DNA of 64,000 bases from an uncultured Psychroserpens sp. (GCF_947503375.1 NZ_CANNDQ010000002.1:397182-461181), one strand, 5' to 3'; positions 37,058 to 44,908 are shown, counted from the first letter of the stretch. Made by a program: numbers and translations. The notes: generated from the letters alone by a model not told the origin.

Positions 37058-37531
37058 ATGCTAGATGATTTAAATATAAGAGCGGCTACATTAGAAGATA
37101 TTCCAGAAATCACTACCATATTTAGAGATACTATACGCGCTGTAAACAGTAGAGATTATAATGAAAAACAGATAGCGGTTTGGTCCTCTGGTGCAGATGA
37201 CATAGACAAATGGGAAGAACGGATAAAAAAACTTTATTTTATTGTTGCCGAAATTGGAGATACAATTGTTGGCTTTTCATACCTAACTAAAGGCTATTAT
37301 CTAGATGGCTTATTTGTTCACAAAGATTTTCAGCGTCAAACCATTGCATCAAAACTCTTACGCATTATGGAATCTAGAGTATCTATAAATGGTTTTGATA
37401 CGATTAAATCTGATGTAAGTATTACTGCCTTAGAATTTTTTGATTCTCACTTTTATGAAGTTGAAAAAAAACAAAAAAAATCCCATAAAGGGATGGTATT
37501 TGAGAATTATATCGTTTATAAGAATCTATAA
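37058..37531 (+). CDS. GNAT family N-acetyltransferase
   Basis: A 157-residue GNAT protein. IRAATLEDIPEITTIFRDTIRAVNSRDY is the usual N-terminal part; GDTIVGFSYLTKGYYLDGLFVHKDFQRQTIASKLLRIME contains the acetyl-CoA loop in variant form (QRQTIAS in place of Q/RxxGxG/A), and DVSITALEFFDSHFYE is the late helix. This resembles PhnO/YafP-type acetyltransferases that modify small amines. It starts 3 bases after kdsA and is probably co-transcribed, though no functional link to KDO synthesis is known. Substrate unknown; the divergent acetyl-CoA loop makes activity uncertain. Confidence 0.75.
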   Translation: MLDDLNIRAATLEDIPEITTIFRDTIRAVNSRDYNEKQIAVWSSGADDIDKWEERIKKLYFIVAEIGDTIVGFSYLTKGYYLDGLFVHKDFQRQTIASKLLRIMESRVSINGFDTIKSDVSITALEFFDSHFYEVEKKQKKSHKGMVFENYIVYKNL

Positions 37532-37534
37532 GCT

Positions 37535-37894
37535 CTATTTCCAAAACGTTTTGTCTTTATGCTTTTCAGCTTCTTTGAGTATAAAAATAAATACCTTATC
37601 ATCAATAGTTTCTAATGTTCTATAACGAAGTGATCGTACTACTTTTCTATTATCTGCTTTTAAATATTCGGTGTACTTTGTTAGATGAGCCGAATGCCAA
37701 AAACCAACATCAACATAATCTTTTGTATGATTGAGATAACATATTGGTCGCTTTCCAATATAATAAAATGGCACACGCCATTTATATTTTAACTCTGCTT
37801 CAGGAAGTGTGAATTCTATTAACATTTGCAAATGCAACAGTATAGATTTATAGGGTTCTGGCTGACTTAATATATATGCTTCTGCAGGTTTCAA
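37535..37894 (-). CDS. DUF1801 domain protein
   Basis: A 119-residue cytosolic protein of the DUF1801 (YdhG-like) fold: it opens MKPAEAYILSQPEPYKSILLHLQMLIEFTLPEAELKYKWRVPFYYI and has the HTKDYVDVGFWHSAHLT strand pattern. The family is common in bacteria and no reaction is known. It converges with the GNAT gene (3-base gap) and diverges from the pseudogene at 37926, where its start is only 31 bases away. No distinctive regulatory site was found. Confidence 0.75.
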   Translation of the reverse strand: MKPAEAYILSQPEPYKSILLHLQMLIEFTLPEAELKYKWRVPFYYIGKRPICYLNHTKDYVDVGFWHSAHLTKYTEYLKADNRKVVRSLRYRTLETIDDKVFIFILKEAEKHKDKTFWK

Positions 37895-37925
37895 ATTCGG
37901 AATAATTTTTGACTAAATTAGTGAT

Positions 37926-38063
37926 ATGAAACAACTTTTCACAGTCCTTGTTTTTCTTTTCGGCTTACAACTGGTTATTGCGTAAAATTATGCTGTTGCA
38001 GATGAGATCGTTAAAATCATCCTGAAAAATGAAGTTTACACGAGATATTACGAAGCGTTTTAA
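37926..38063 (+). pseudogene. Secreted-protein relic with in-frame stop at the signal cleavage site
   Basis: From the ATG at 37926 the frame encodes a 19-residue signal peptide (MKQLFTVLVFLFGLQLVIA), then TAA at 37983-37985, and continues in the same frame for 25 codons (NYAVADEIVKIILKNEVYTR and on) to TAA at 38061-38063. A single change CAA to TAA would give the very common '..IA-QNYA' cleavage site, so the stop is most simply a nonsense mutation. The remnant is too short for a full domain, so the 3' part may also be lost. The family is not recognised. Confidence 0.55.
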
Positions 38064-38126
38064 ATAAAGTTTTGTTCGACACTTAAAATCTATCCCAATA
38101 ATTTGCTTTAATAAAATAAAAGCTTT

Positions 38127-38145
38127 TACTTTGTAATTCAAAGTA
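38127..38145. promoter_or_regulatory. Palindromic operator TACTTTG-N5-CAAAGTA upstream of 38155
   Basis: Perfect 7-base arms with spacer TAATT, 9 bases before the ATG at 38155. It covers a -7-like element (TTACTTTG, 38126-38133) with TTTG 20 bases upstream (38102-38105), so binding would block the promoter. A near-identical site is at 39147-39165, the other side of the HTH_34 regulator gene; both continue with CTTTT. Confidence 0.7.
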
Positions 38146-38154
38146 CTTTTAATT

Positions 38155-38772
38155 ATGAGCGAACAAGATTATTTAAAAGATATTAGTGAAATTAAAACGA
38201 TGATGAGTAAATCGTCTCGTTTTATATCGCTTAGCGGTTTATCTGGTATTCTAGCAGGAATATATGCTTTAATTGGAGCAGCAACGACCTATTGGTTAGT
38301 TACGACATACAGTGATGGTGTATTGTACATATTTCACGGTTGGGTATTTTGGACATCCATATCTGTGCTATTATTAGTGGCTTTTTTTAGTGCGATCACT
38401 GGTGTTATTCTCACTACAAAAAAAGCAAAAAAGAATAATGAAAGTATTTGGGACAGTTCATCAAGAAGATTGTTACTGAACTTTCTGGTTCCACTTGTTG
38501 TAGGTGGAATTTATTGTCTTATAATTTTAAGTCAGGGCAGATATGGACAAACTGGCGGATTGATGCTGATTTTTTATGGTTTGGCCTTGGTTAGCGCATC
38601 AAAATATAGTCTAGGCGATATAAGGTATTTAGGATACATAGAAGTTATATTAGGATTGATAGCCAGCTATTATCCTGGTTATGGATTTTGGCTTTGGGTA
38701 CTTGGTTTTGGTATAATGCATATTGTTTATGGCACTTGGATGCATTTTAAGTACGATAGAGCACCATCATAA
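38155..38772 (+). CDS. Multi-span membrane protein, unknown function
   Basis: A 205-residue protein with an N-terminal cytosolic segment (MSEQDYLKDISEIKTMMSKSSRF) and about six transmembrane helices (for example SGLSGILAGIYALIGAATTY, VFWTSISVLLLVAFFSAITG and LLNFLVPLVVGGIYCLIIL). I do not recognise the family, although the leader before the first helix is common in Bacteroidetes proteins paired with HTH_34 regulators. It is immediately followed by that regulator gene (38834) and preceded by the palindromic operator at 38127-38145, so its expression is probably controlled by the regulator. Confidence 0.65.
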   Translation: MSEQDYLKDISEIKTMMSKSSRFISLSGLSGILAGIYALIGAATTYWLVTTYSDGVLYIFHGWVFWTSISVLLLVAFFSAITGVILTTKKAKKNNESIWDSSSRRLLLNFLVPLVVGGIYCLIILSQGRYGQTGGLMLIFYGLALVSASKYSLGDIRYLGYIEVILGLIASYYPGYGFWLWVLGFGIMHIVYGTWMHFKYDRAPS

Positions 38773-38833
38773 TTTTGAAGCATCAGTTTTGCTAACTTTA
38801 CATCTGTTAATTTTCAATTAATAAACTATTAGT

Positions 38834-39127
38834 TTGAGCATTATAAATAATATAAACAAAGTCTTTGATCACAGAATTCGTTTAGGAATCATGTCTGTAT
38901 TAATGGTTAACGAATATGCCGATTTTAATTTGCTTAAAGAATTGTTAGGTGCTACAGATGGCAATTTAGCTAGCCATACGAAAGCTCTAGAAAAAGCAGA
39001 ATATATTGTTGTAGAAAAACAATTTATTGGACGAAAACCTAACACTCGCTACGCAACTACAAAACTTGGAAAAGCAGAATTTAAAAAACATATTACCGCT
39101 TTAGAAAAATTAATTAAAAAACAATAA
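38834..39127 (+). CDS. Winged-helix transcriptional regulator (HTH_34 family)
   Basis: A 97-residue protein starting at TTG (38834). It is almost entirely one winged helix: FDHRIRLGIMSVLMVNEYADFNLLKELLGATDGNLASHTKALEKAEYIVVEKQFIGRKPNTRYATTKLGKAEF. This is the HTH_34/MarR-like group, DNA-binding dimers without a ligand domain. It is flanked by genes whose promoters carry the same palindrome (38127-38145 and 39147-39165), so it is the obvious repressor candidate for both. A -7-like TAACTTTA at 38793-38800 is its likely own promoter. No separate effector site can be seen. Confidence 0.85.
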   Translation: MSIINNINKVFDHRIRLGIMSVLMVNEYADFNLLKELLGATDGNLASHTKALEKAEYIVVEKQFIGRKPNTRYATTKLGKAEFKKHITALEKLIKKQ

Positions 39128-39146
39128 ATCCTTTTTTTTATATATT

Positions 39147-39165
39147 CACTTTGAAATACAAAGTA
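39147..39165. promoter_or_regulatory. Palindromic operator CACTTTG-N5-CAAAGTA upstream of 39182
   Basis: Seven-base arms with one mismatch and spacer AAATA, followed by CTTTT exactly as in the 38127-38145 copy, 16 bases before the ATG at 39182. The shared block (ACTTTG, 5-base spacer, CAAAGTACTTTT) argues for one common regulator, most likely the HTH_34 protein encoded between the sites. Confidence 0.7.
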
Positions 39166-39181
39166 CTTTTAAATTAGAATT

Positions 39182-40567
39182 ATGAAACAAATTTCAACCC
39201 TTATTGCTTCACTTACATTCAGTATCCTTTTTTTTGAAAAAAGTATCGGACTTAACTTATCAATCTTTACTGTACTTACTATAATATTACTTGCTATATA
39301 TAATCCAAGTACATTTAAATCGAGAATCACTTTACTACATGCATTGGCATATCTCATTACAGCAGTAGTTGTGTTTGTGAACCACTCTGTACTATCAATT
39401 CTTACCAATTGTGCTGCTTTTTTATCATTGGTAGGTTCAGTATCTAAAAGTAATACTTCAGTATATATAAGATGGCTTAACGGAACTTATACAACCATCG
39501 CTAGTTTTTTTCATCGTAATTTTCAAGTTGATAATCATGAGAAAGTAAACTGGAAAAAAGATATTGACGTAATGCATTGGGCAAAACTCATTGGCATTCC
39601 TTTAATATTCATCATAACTTTTGTATTACTCTATAAAAATGGCAATCCATTATTTAATGATCTAGTTTCTAAGATACATCTAAACTTCATTAATCTGCAA
39701 TGGCTACTATTTAGTGCGTTAGGCTATTATTTATTCAATAACATCACCAAACCTGTTCAAGTAGAACCAGCTACCTCATTAGATCTAAAAACAACAAACA
39801 CATTATTAAAATCTGAAAAAATTTCAGAAGAAAAACTAAAAAAAGAAAAACAATTAGGCACCACTCTTTTAGCGCTTTTAAATGTACTAATAGTCTTATA
39901 CATCATTACAGATGTCATCTACATTACATCTACAAATACGGTTAGTGCTCCAGACCTATCCAATCAAGTTCATAGTGGAATAAACACGCTCATCGCTTCA
40001 ATTATTATAGCTATAATAATCATCCTTTACTTTTTTAGAGGTCATCTTAATTTCTATTCAAAGAACAGAACGTTGAAAAACTTAACCTATCTATGGATAA
40101 TTCTAAACATTGTATTGGTTGTTTTAATTGTTTTAAAGAATCACAATTATATAACATCTTTTGGTTTAACCTACAAACGAATAGGTGTTCATGTGTTTAT
40201 CATCTTAACACTATTTGGGCTCTTAACCACTTACCTGAAAGTACTGCATATTAAAAACCTTACTTTTCTTTTTAGAATAAACGCACAAGTTGCATTTATT
40301 GTACTTATAACATTAAGTGTTATCAATTGGGACAGCACAATAACAACATACAATCTAGAACAAGCGCGAAGCTTTGATATAGACTACCTCATTGATCTTT
40401 CAGATAGAAATGCGGTTATACTTCACGAAAAGAAGAATACTATTAGAATTTCTCAAACAGAAAAGAATAGAATTGAAACCAAATACACTAACTACGTAAA
40501 CAATTTAATGCAACTGGATTGGCAAGAATTTTATTATGAACTGTACACTATGAAAATTAAAAAATAG
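39182..40567 (+). CDS. DUF4153/DUF4173 family membrane protein
   Basis: A 461-residue membrane protein with about 11 helices, from ISTLIASLTFSILFFEKSIGLNLS at the N-terminus to MQVAFIVLITLSVINWDSTITTYNLEQA. The last piece, NWDSTITTYNLEQARSFDIDYLIDLSDRNAVILH, is the hallmark of DUF4173/DUF4153 proteins. A cytosolic, lysine-rich loop (about 205-225) separates two halves. The function is unknown. It begins a likely five- or six-gene operon, with an operator in front (39147-39165) and the next gene starting 5 bases after its stop. Confidence 0.8.
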   Translation: MKQISTLIASLTFSILFFEKSIGLNLSIFTVLTIILLAIYNPSTFKSRITLLHALAYLITAVVVFVNHSVLSILTNCAAFLSLVGSVSKSNTSVYIRWLNGTYTTIASFFHRNFQVDNHEKVNWKKDIDVMHWAKLIGIPLIFIITFVLLYKNGNPLFNDLVSKIHLNFINLQWLLFSALGYYLFNNITKPVQVEPATSLDLKTTNTLLKSEKISEEKLKKEKQLGTTLLALLNVLIVLYIITDVIYITSTNTVSAPDLSNQVHSGINTLIASIIIAIIIILYFFRGHLNFYSKNRTLKNLTYLWIILNIVLVVLIVLKNHNYITSFGLTYKRIGVHVFIILTLFGLLTTYLKVLHIKNLTFLFRINAQVAFIVLITLSVINWDSTITTYNLEQARSFDIDYLIDLSDRNAVILHEKKNTIRISQTEKNRIETKYTNYVNNLMQLDWQEFYYELYTMKIKK

Positions 40568-40572
40568 ACCAT

Positions 40573-40947
40573 ATGAATATCCCTGAAAATTTATCAAAAT
40601 CATGTCTGCTTGCTGCGTTGATCTTTTGGCTGATCATAGGTTCAGACGACTTTGAAAGCGATATGATTCCTTTTATCTTTTTGTCATTAATTCCAATATT
40701 CGTTTGCGTGATGATCGTTATTTTAGGAACCATCTGTCCTATTTTTTGGATTGCAAGCAGCACAACTTTCAACAATAAACAAATCTTCAAAACATATTTC
40801 CCTTACTACACTATACTAACATTTACTATATGCCTATTTGGGATCATCATTTCAAATTTTGATATCTACATGATCGCATTTTTTACTTCCGCATATATCA
40901 CTACAAACCAATCTTGGGTTTGGTTTACAAAAGAAAAGCATAAATGA
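40573..40947 (+). CDS. Small membrane protein, unknown function
   Basis: A 124-residue protein with four transmembrane helices (about 8-20, 32-60, 76-95 and 98-115). It opens MNIPENLSKSCLLAALIFWLIIGSDDFESD. I do not recognise a family. It lies 5 bases after the DUF4153/4173 gene and its stop overlaps the Coq4-like start by 4 bases, so it belongs to the operon. No charged motif hints at transport or catalysis. Confidence 0.65.
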   Translation: MNIPENLSKSCLLAALIFWLIIGSDDFESDMIPFIFLSLIPIFVCVMIVILGTICPIFWIASSTTFNNKQIFKTYFPYYTILTFTICLFGIIISNFDIYMIAFFTSAYITTNQSWVWFTKEKHK

Positions 40948-41438
40948 AAAACTTAAGAAAACAAGTAATAGAGTGGCTTTTTGAGCATTCGCAACGTATA
41001 TATACCAATATGTTTAAAAACCATAAGCCTTGGGGAATTTATAGAAACGAACTTCTTACCTATCCAGAACAATCTTTTGGTAAACATTTGGGTTTGTTTT
41101 TACAGAAAAACAATTTTGAACTCATAGCTAAAGTAGAGCGCCATGATGCGTATCACACTTTAACTGGCTATGGCACAAAAGTAGAAGATGAAATTGCACT
41201 ACAATGTCTTTGCTATGGTAATGGAAAACGAAGTTTATACCTCTATGGCGCACTAATTTTGGGCATTATGATATTGCCAGATTATTTCAATTACTATTAC
41301 AAATCCTACCAGATTGGTAAAAGCGCTAATCCTTTTCATCATTTTGATTACAAACATTTATTGCATGTAAATATAAACGACTTCAGACATGCTATTTTTT
41401 CAAAACCACTACGTGAGAACTTAACTTTTAACCTATGA
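40944..41438 (+). CDS. Coq4-like protein
   Basis: A 164-residue protein with the zinc signature of Coq4 proteins, HDxxHx11E: H67-D68-A-Y-H71 and E83 in HDAYHTLTGYGTKVEDE, followed by ALQCLCYGNG. A hydrophobic helix (about 100-112) and a C-terminal KPLRENL follow. Eukaryotic Coq4 binds the ubiquinone biosynthetic complex and was later linked to decarboxylation steps. Bacteroidetes use menaquinone, so this member must do something else, or its quinone link is unknown. Both ends overlap neighbouring genes by 4 bases (40947/40944 and 41438/41435), so it is translationally coupled. Confidence 0.8.
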   Translation: MKNLRKQVIEWLFEHSQRIYTNMFKNHKPWGIYRNELLTYPEQSFGKHLGLFLQKNNFELIAKVERHDAYHTLTGYGTKVEDEIALQCLCYGNGKRSLYLYGALILGIMILPDYFNYYYKSYQIGKSANPFHHFDYKHLLHVNINDFRHAIFSKPLRENLTFNL

Positions 41439-42064
41439 AAAAACTAAAGATCTTAATTCTAATAGGCGTTTTCGTCATGACTGCTTTAATCGTAACTGAT
41501 AACATTATTAGTTTTCAAGCAAGAAATAAAGTTTACAATTCTGTAACCGAGATTCCTAAAAACAAGGTTGGTTTAGTATTAGGTACAATCAAATACCTAT
41601 CGAATGGAAATGTGAATCTGTATTACAGGTATCGTATCGATGCCGCTGTAGAACTTTATAAAGCTAAAAAAATTGATTTTATTTTAATTAGTGGAGATAA
41701 CGGAACAAAAAATTACGATGAGCCTACAACATTTAAAGCAGATCTAATTTCAAAAGGAATTCCTGAAGATCGGATTTTTTTAGATTATGCTGGGTTTAGA
41801 ACATTGGATTCTGTAATAAGAGCTAAAGCAGTTTTTGGTCAAGAATCTATTACCATAATATCACAAAAATTCCATAACGAGCGTGCTATTTATCTTGCTA
41901 AACATAACAACGTAAAAGCCATTGCTTACAATGCAAAAGCTATACGAGGTCGATACGGAATTAAAGTTCAAATACGCGAATATTTTGCAAGAGCCAAGGC
42001 ATCAATTGATGTATTATTTAACACAGAACCAAAATTTTTAGGAACGAAAATAGAGATTAAATGA
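41435..42064 (+). CDS. SanA/DUF218-type envelope protein
   Basis: A 209-residue protein with an N-terminal transmembrane anchor (ILILIGVFVMTALIVTD), then a DUF218 domain: VGLVLGTIKYLSNGNVNLYYRYRIDAAVELYKAKKIDFILISGDNG, PTTFKADLISKGIPEDRIFLDYAGFRTLDSVIRAK and IISQKFHNERAIYLA. This matches SanA (vancomycin-sensitivity) proteins that affect the cell envelope barrier in E. coli. The periplasmic location follows from the anchor. The biochemical action of SanA is not settled; an enzyme role on lipid-linked sugars is suggested for the related ElyC. It is coupled to Coq4-like and DUF2809 genes by 4-base overlaps. Confidence 0.85.
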   Translation: MKKLKILILIGVFVMTALIVTDNIISFQARNKVYNSVTEIPKNKVGLVLGTIKYLSNGNVNLYYRYRIDAAVELYKAKKIDFILISGDNGTKNYDEPTTFKADLISKGIPEDRIFLDYAGFRTLDSVIRAKAVFGQESITIISQKFHNERAIYLAKHNNVKAIAYNAKAIRGRYGIKVQIREYFARAKASIDVLFNTEPKFLGTKIEIK

Positions 42065-42432
42065 CCATCAAATTCAACTTATCCTTTTTTGCAACAAGTC
42101 TCATACTGCTTTTAGTTGAAATATACATTGCTGTATATCTATCTGAAGGTTTTATACGCCATACGTTTGGCGACTTTTTGGTGGTCATTTTAATATATTG
42201 TTTATTAAGAAGTTTTATACGAACAAAACCAATTTATATCGCCATTTTGGTACTAGGCATTGCTTTTCTAATTGAATTTTTACAATTATTCAATCTATTA
42301 GATCTCCTTAATCTTAGAAACAACAAATGGGCTATCATTATTCTTGGTAGCACATTTCGCATAACAGACCTAGTTGCCTATACATTAGGCGTTATTATAA
42401 CAACAATTATAGACTTAAAAACAACAGTATGA
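42061..42432 (+). CDS. DUF2809 family membrane protein
   Basis: A 123-residue protein with four transmembrane helices and the DUF2809 signatures FIRHTFGDFLVVILIYCLLRSF and IEFLQLFNLLDLLNLR, ending with FRITDLVAYTLGVIITTIID. DUF2809 proteins are small and widespread in Bacteroidetes and firmicutes, with no known role. It overlaps both neighbouring genes by 4 bases (42064/42061 and 42432/42429), as expected inside a tight operon. Confidence 0.8.
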   Translation: MTIKFNLSFFATSLILLLVEIYIAVYLSEGFIRHTFGDFLVVILIYCLLRSFIRTKPIYIAILVLGIAFLIEFLQLFNLLDLLNLRNNKWAIIILGSTFRITDLVAYTLGVIITTIIDLKTTV

Positions 42433-43085
42433 AAACCATAAGATCACTTATTCTTAACCGATTCAAAGTATTATCGTTACTTACAGTGTCGATAGCTTTA
42501 AGCATTATATTGTTGATGATTAGAATTAAAATTCATCACTCGTTTTACTTACTGTTCTTAGTTTGGAACTTATTCTTAGCGCTAATTCCTTATGCGATCA
42601 CAACAAGCTTGATAAGTAAAGTCAAAACCCAGAAATTCATGTTACTCATTTGGTTTGGTGTATGGCTACTATTTTTACCTAATGCGCCTTACATTATCAC
42701 AGATCTATTTCACCTGAAACGCTCTGAAAATCATTTGATGTGGTTAGATGTGTTGGTCATTGTATCTTTTGCTTTTAATGGAATGATCTTGTTTTTCTTA
42801 TCACTTTCTGATATGGAAAAACTATTAAAGCAACACCTTAAGACGAAGTTTATATTTCCGGTAATGCTAATGATTTTTGCACTCACTGCTTTGGGTATTT
42901 ATCTCGGGCGCTTCTTAAGATACAATTCTTGGGAGATTATAAACAATCCAATAGAATTGATCTTAGATGTTCTAAAACTTATATTTGAACCCAATCTTGA
43001 AGCATATGTATTTACGTTTACTTTTGGTAGTTTTCTTGCCGTATCGTATTGGCTACTAAAAGCATTTTCTAATTCTAAAGTCTAA
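42429..43085 (+). CDS. DUF1361 family membrane protein
   Basis: A 218-residue protein with six or seven helices. The defining segment is FLPNAPYIITDLFHLKRSENHLMWLDVLVI, followed by SFAFNGMILFFLSLSDMEKLLKQH and GIYLGRFLRYNSWEII, all typical of DUF1361. No function is established. It is the last gene of the operon that starts at 39182, after a 4-base overlap with the DUF2809 gene. The next gene, 43135-44346, is convergent. Confidence 0.8.
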   Translation: MKTIRSLILNRFKVLSLLTVSIALSIILLMIRIKIHHSFYLLFLVWNLFLALIPYAITTSLISKVKTQKFMLLIWFGVWLLFLPNAPYIITDLFHLKRSENHLMWLDVLVIVSFAFNGMILFFLSLSDMEKLLKQHLKTKFIFPVMLMIFALTALGIYLGRFLRYNSWEIINNPIELILDVLKLIFEPNLEAYVFTFTFGSFLAVSYWLLKAFSNSKV

Positions 43086-43134
43086 GCTATTGTACTTAGA
43101 AAAAGATAACATAAAATTTAGCTTGCCCATCTAA

Positions 43135-44346
43135 TTAAAACGTATTACCGTCAACATAGTCTTGTAGGTATTTATAACGCTCGGTCAATTGACCATTTGC
43201 TGTTGTGATTTTAGCACGCTTTAAAATACCACGTTCATCATTATTAAAAAATGCTGGGATCACGTGTTCTAAAAACATCTCTCCAAAACCTTCACTCGCG
43301 TCTTTTGGTAACTCACAAGGCAAATTATCTACAGCCATAACTGTGATGGCTTCATCTGCATCAAAAGGTACTTCGCTTTCGGTATGAGGATCGTAGCCGT
43401 AAAAAGGATCTGCTATCGTAGATGGCCTAATTGTACTAGCTACTGGACCATCAATATCACATGAGATATCTGCAACCAAATTGATTCTGAAATCAGGATG
43501 TTTGGCATCTGCTCTAGTAAAAATAAAAGGTGCGCCATCACCATAAAAATGACCAGCTATAAAAAAATCGGTTTGTTTAGCATACGGCATAAAGTTACTC
43601 TCATAGCCACTAGGATCTTTATAGAACTCATACTTATTACCTACTTTACCATCAATGCGCTTGCTGTATTCCATCACATCAACCATACAATAGACTGGCT
43701 CTGTAAATTGTGACGTGAGATATAACGCATCACTTACTTCTTTGATCTTTAAATGATCTAAGATTTCTTTGGCTCCCATAGCAACTTTACCTGTTCCTGA
43801 TAGAACGATCTTGATGTTAGGCAATGTGATCTTATTGAGTTCTGCTTTTACCTCATCTAAATCGGCTAGTGTTTCTACTTTAGGCAAATTGAATAGTTTA
43901 TCTCGTAATCCTAAAGCTCTAAACCCATTATAAGCACCTACTAATCCTGCATAACGACCAAAACCAATTAATCGTGCACCACTTTGTTTGACAATGGTTT
44001 CATGATCGTACATTTCAATGCCTTTGTTAAGCATTTCAACCAATAGTTTTCGGTTGTAGGGTTGTTTCTTTATGGTATGCGAAAAATAGAAATACTTTTT
44101 GTTAGGAATTAAATGTTCTAAAGGCACTTCTTTTACACCTAGCATGACATCACAATCTGACACATCATGGGTTACCGCAAATCCTTCTTTAAGATACGCA
44201 TCATCTGAAAACACACGAATGTCTGAAGACTCTACAACAAATTCAGCTTGAGGAAATTGTGCTCTAGCTTCGGCAAGTTTTTCTGGTGAAAATACCACAC
44301 GACGGTCTGGTGGGTTTTTACGTTCTTTGATGATGGCGAATTTCAT
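43135..44346 (-). CDS. NAD(P)-dependent oxidoreductase, saccharopine/alanine-dehydrogenase type
   Basis: A 403-residue cytosolic enzyme. The N-terminal half (MKFAIIKERKNPPDRRVVFSPEKLAE, then DCDVMLGVKEVPLEHLIPNKKYFYFSHTIKKQP) has the AlaDh_PNT N-domain pattern, and NIKIVLSGTGKVAMGAKEILDHL is the nucleotide-binding loop, followed by MVDVMEYSKRIDGK. NLVADISCDIDGPVASTIRPSTIADPFYGYDP is close to saccharopine dehydrogenase (lysine-forming) types. The reaction in this organism, which may be lysine catabolism or another amino acid step, is unproven. It converges with the DUF1361 gene and stands upstream of no close neighbour. Confidence 0.75.
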   Translation of the reverse strand: MKFAIIKERKNPPDRRVVFSPEKLAEARAQFPQAEFVVESSDIRVFSDDAYLKEGFAVTHDVSDCDVMLGVKEVPLEHLIPNKKYFYFSHTIKKQPYNRKLLVEMLNKGIEMYDHETIVKQSGARLIGFGRYAGLVGAYNGFRALGLRDKLFNLPKVETLADLDEVKAELNKITLPNIKIVLSGTGKVAMGAKEILDHLKIKEVSDALYLTSQFTEPVYCMVDVMEYSKRIDGKVGNKYEFYKDPSGYESNFMPYAKQTDFFIAGHFYGDGAPFIFTRADAKHPDFRINLVADISCDIDGPVASTIRPSTIADPFYGYDPHTESEVPFDADEAITVMAVDNLPCELPKDASEGFGEMFLEHVIPAFFNNDERGILKRAKITTANGQLTERYKYLQDYVDGNTF

Positions 44347-44411
44347 ATGGAAAATTTTCCACGAAAATAAGCTGATTTTATGGCTTTCACAAGCAGGATT
44401 TTAATTTAAAA

Positions 44412-44624
44412 TTAATCGTTGTGTTCGACCTCACTTTCATTTTTTAAAACGTAATCGCCATCATCTTGCTTAATATATAAGACTTTATTTCCTGCTTCTC
44501 CATTTCTGGTCACCTCAGTACCTTTGATGGTTTTGGTTACTTTTTCGGTATATGTTTCTTGAACTTTACCAATTGCTTTTCCGTTTCCCCATTTCCATGT
44601 CACTTGTGTTCCTTCTTTTATCAT
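44412..44624 (-). CDS. DUF2945 family small protein (HVA1/Tudor-like)
   Basis: A 70-residue protein of the DUF2945 type: GTQVTWKWGNGKAIGKVQETYTEKVTKTIKGTEVTRNGEAGNKVLYIKQDDGDYVLKNESEVEH matches almost end to end. The fold is a small beta-barrel, and the family occurs in many bacteria and fungi without a known role. It is a single gene, 65 bases downstream of the oxidoreductase start on the same strand, and divergent from the ssrA region. No additional features. Confidence 0.85.
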   Translation of the reverse strand: MIKEGTQVTWKWGNGKAIGKVQETYTEKVTKTIKGTEVTRNGEAGNKVLYIKQDDGDYVLKNESEVEHND

Positions 44625-44704
44625 AATTTTAATTTTTTCTATAAATTAGAAATAAATACTGACATTTTTTCTTAACAGAATGATAAATCAAGATTGGTAT
44701 AGCT

Positions 44705-44731
44705 TTTGAGTTAATATTTTTAGTAATTTCG
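44705..44731 (+). promoter_or_regulatory. Possible promoter of the structured-RNA/ssrA region
   Basis: TTTG (44705-44708), a 15-base spacer and TAATTTCG (44724-44731; one mismatch to TAnnTTTG) followed by CACTCC. The spacer is short. If used, the transcript would start near 44738 and include the structured region 44771-44890 before tmRNA. Confidence 0.35.
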
Positions 44732-44770
44732 CACTCCTTATGACTGTTTTAACAGTTTTATGGAAATGCG

Positions 44771-44890
44771 TTAAGGATTGAAGCGACATCCTTTTTACGT
44801 CAGTTTGAGTAATGCTACTGAAAGGCAGCATTTTATCGAGAACTTGTAAAAAGATATAGCGGAAAGCCTGACCTGAAAGGGAACGCTAAA
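44771..44890 (+). ncRNA. Structured RNA candidate directly upstream of ssrA (Flavo-1-like, unverified)
   Basis: Three hairpins lie in tandem: AAGGAT/ATCCTT (44773-44778 with 44788-44793, loop TGAAGCGAC), AATGCT/AGCATT (44811-44816 with 44827-44832, loop ACTGAAAGGC), and TAGCG/CGCTA (44857-44861 with 44884-44888) enclosing a CCT-GAAA-GGG stem (44872-44881). No reading frame fits. I recall similar 'GGATTGAAGCGACATCC' and 'AGCGGAAAGCC' text as a recurrent Flavobacteriaceae noncoding element, possibly the Rfam Flavo-1 motif, but cannot check. It may be a separate small RNA or part of the tmRNA precursor. Confidence 0.45.
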
Positions 44891-44908
44891 ATAGAAATAC
44901 TAAGAAAT

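Noticed and set aside
44705..44900. Riboswitch or 6S-like RNA
   Set aside because: No known aptamer pattern; no long internal-bulge hairpin as in 6S RNA. Described instead as a structured RNA candidate.
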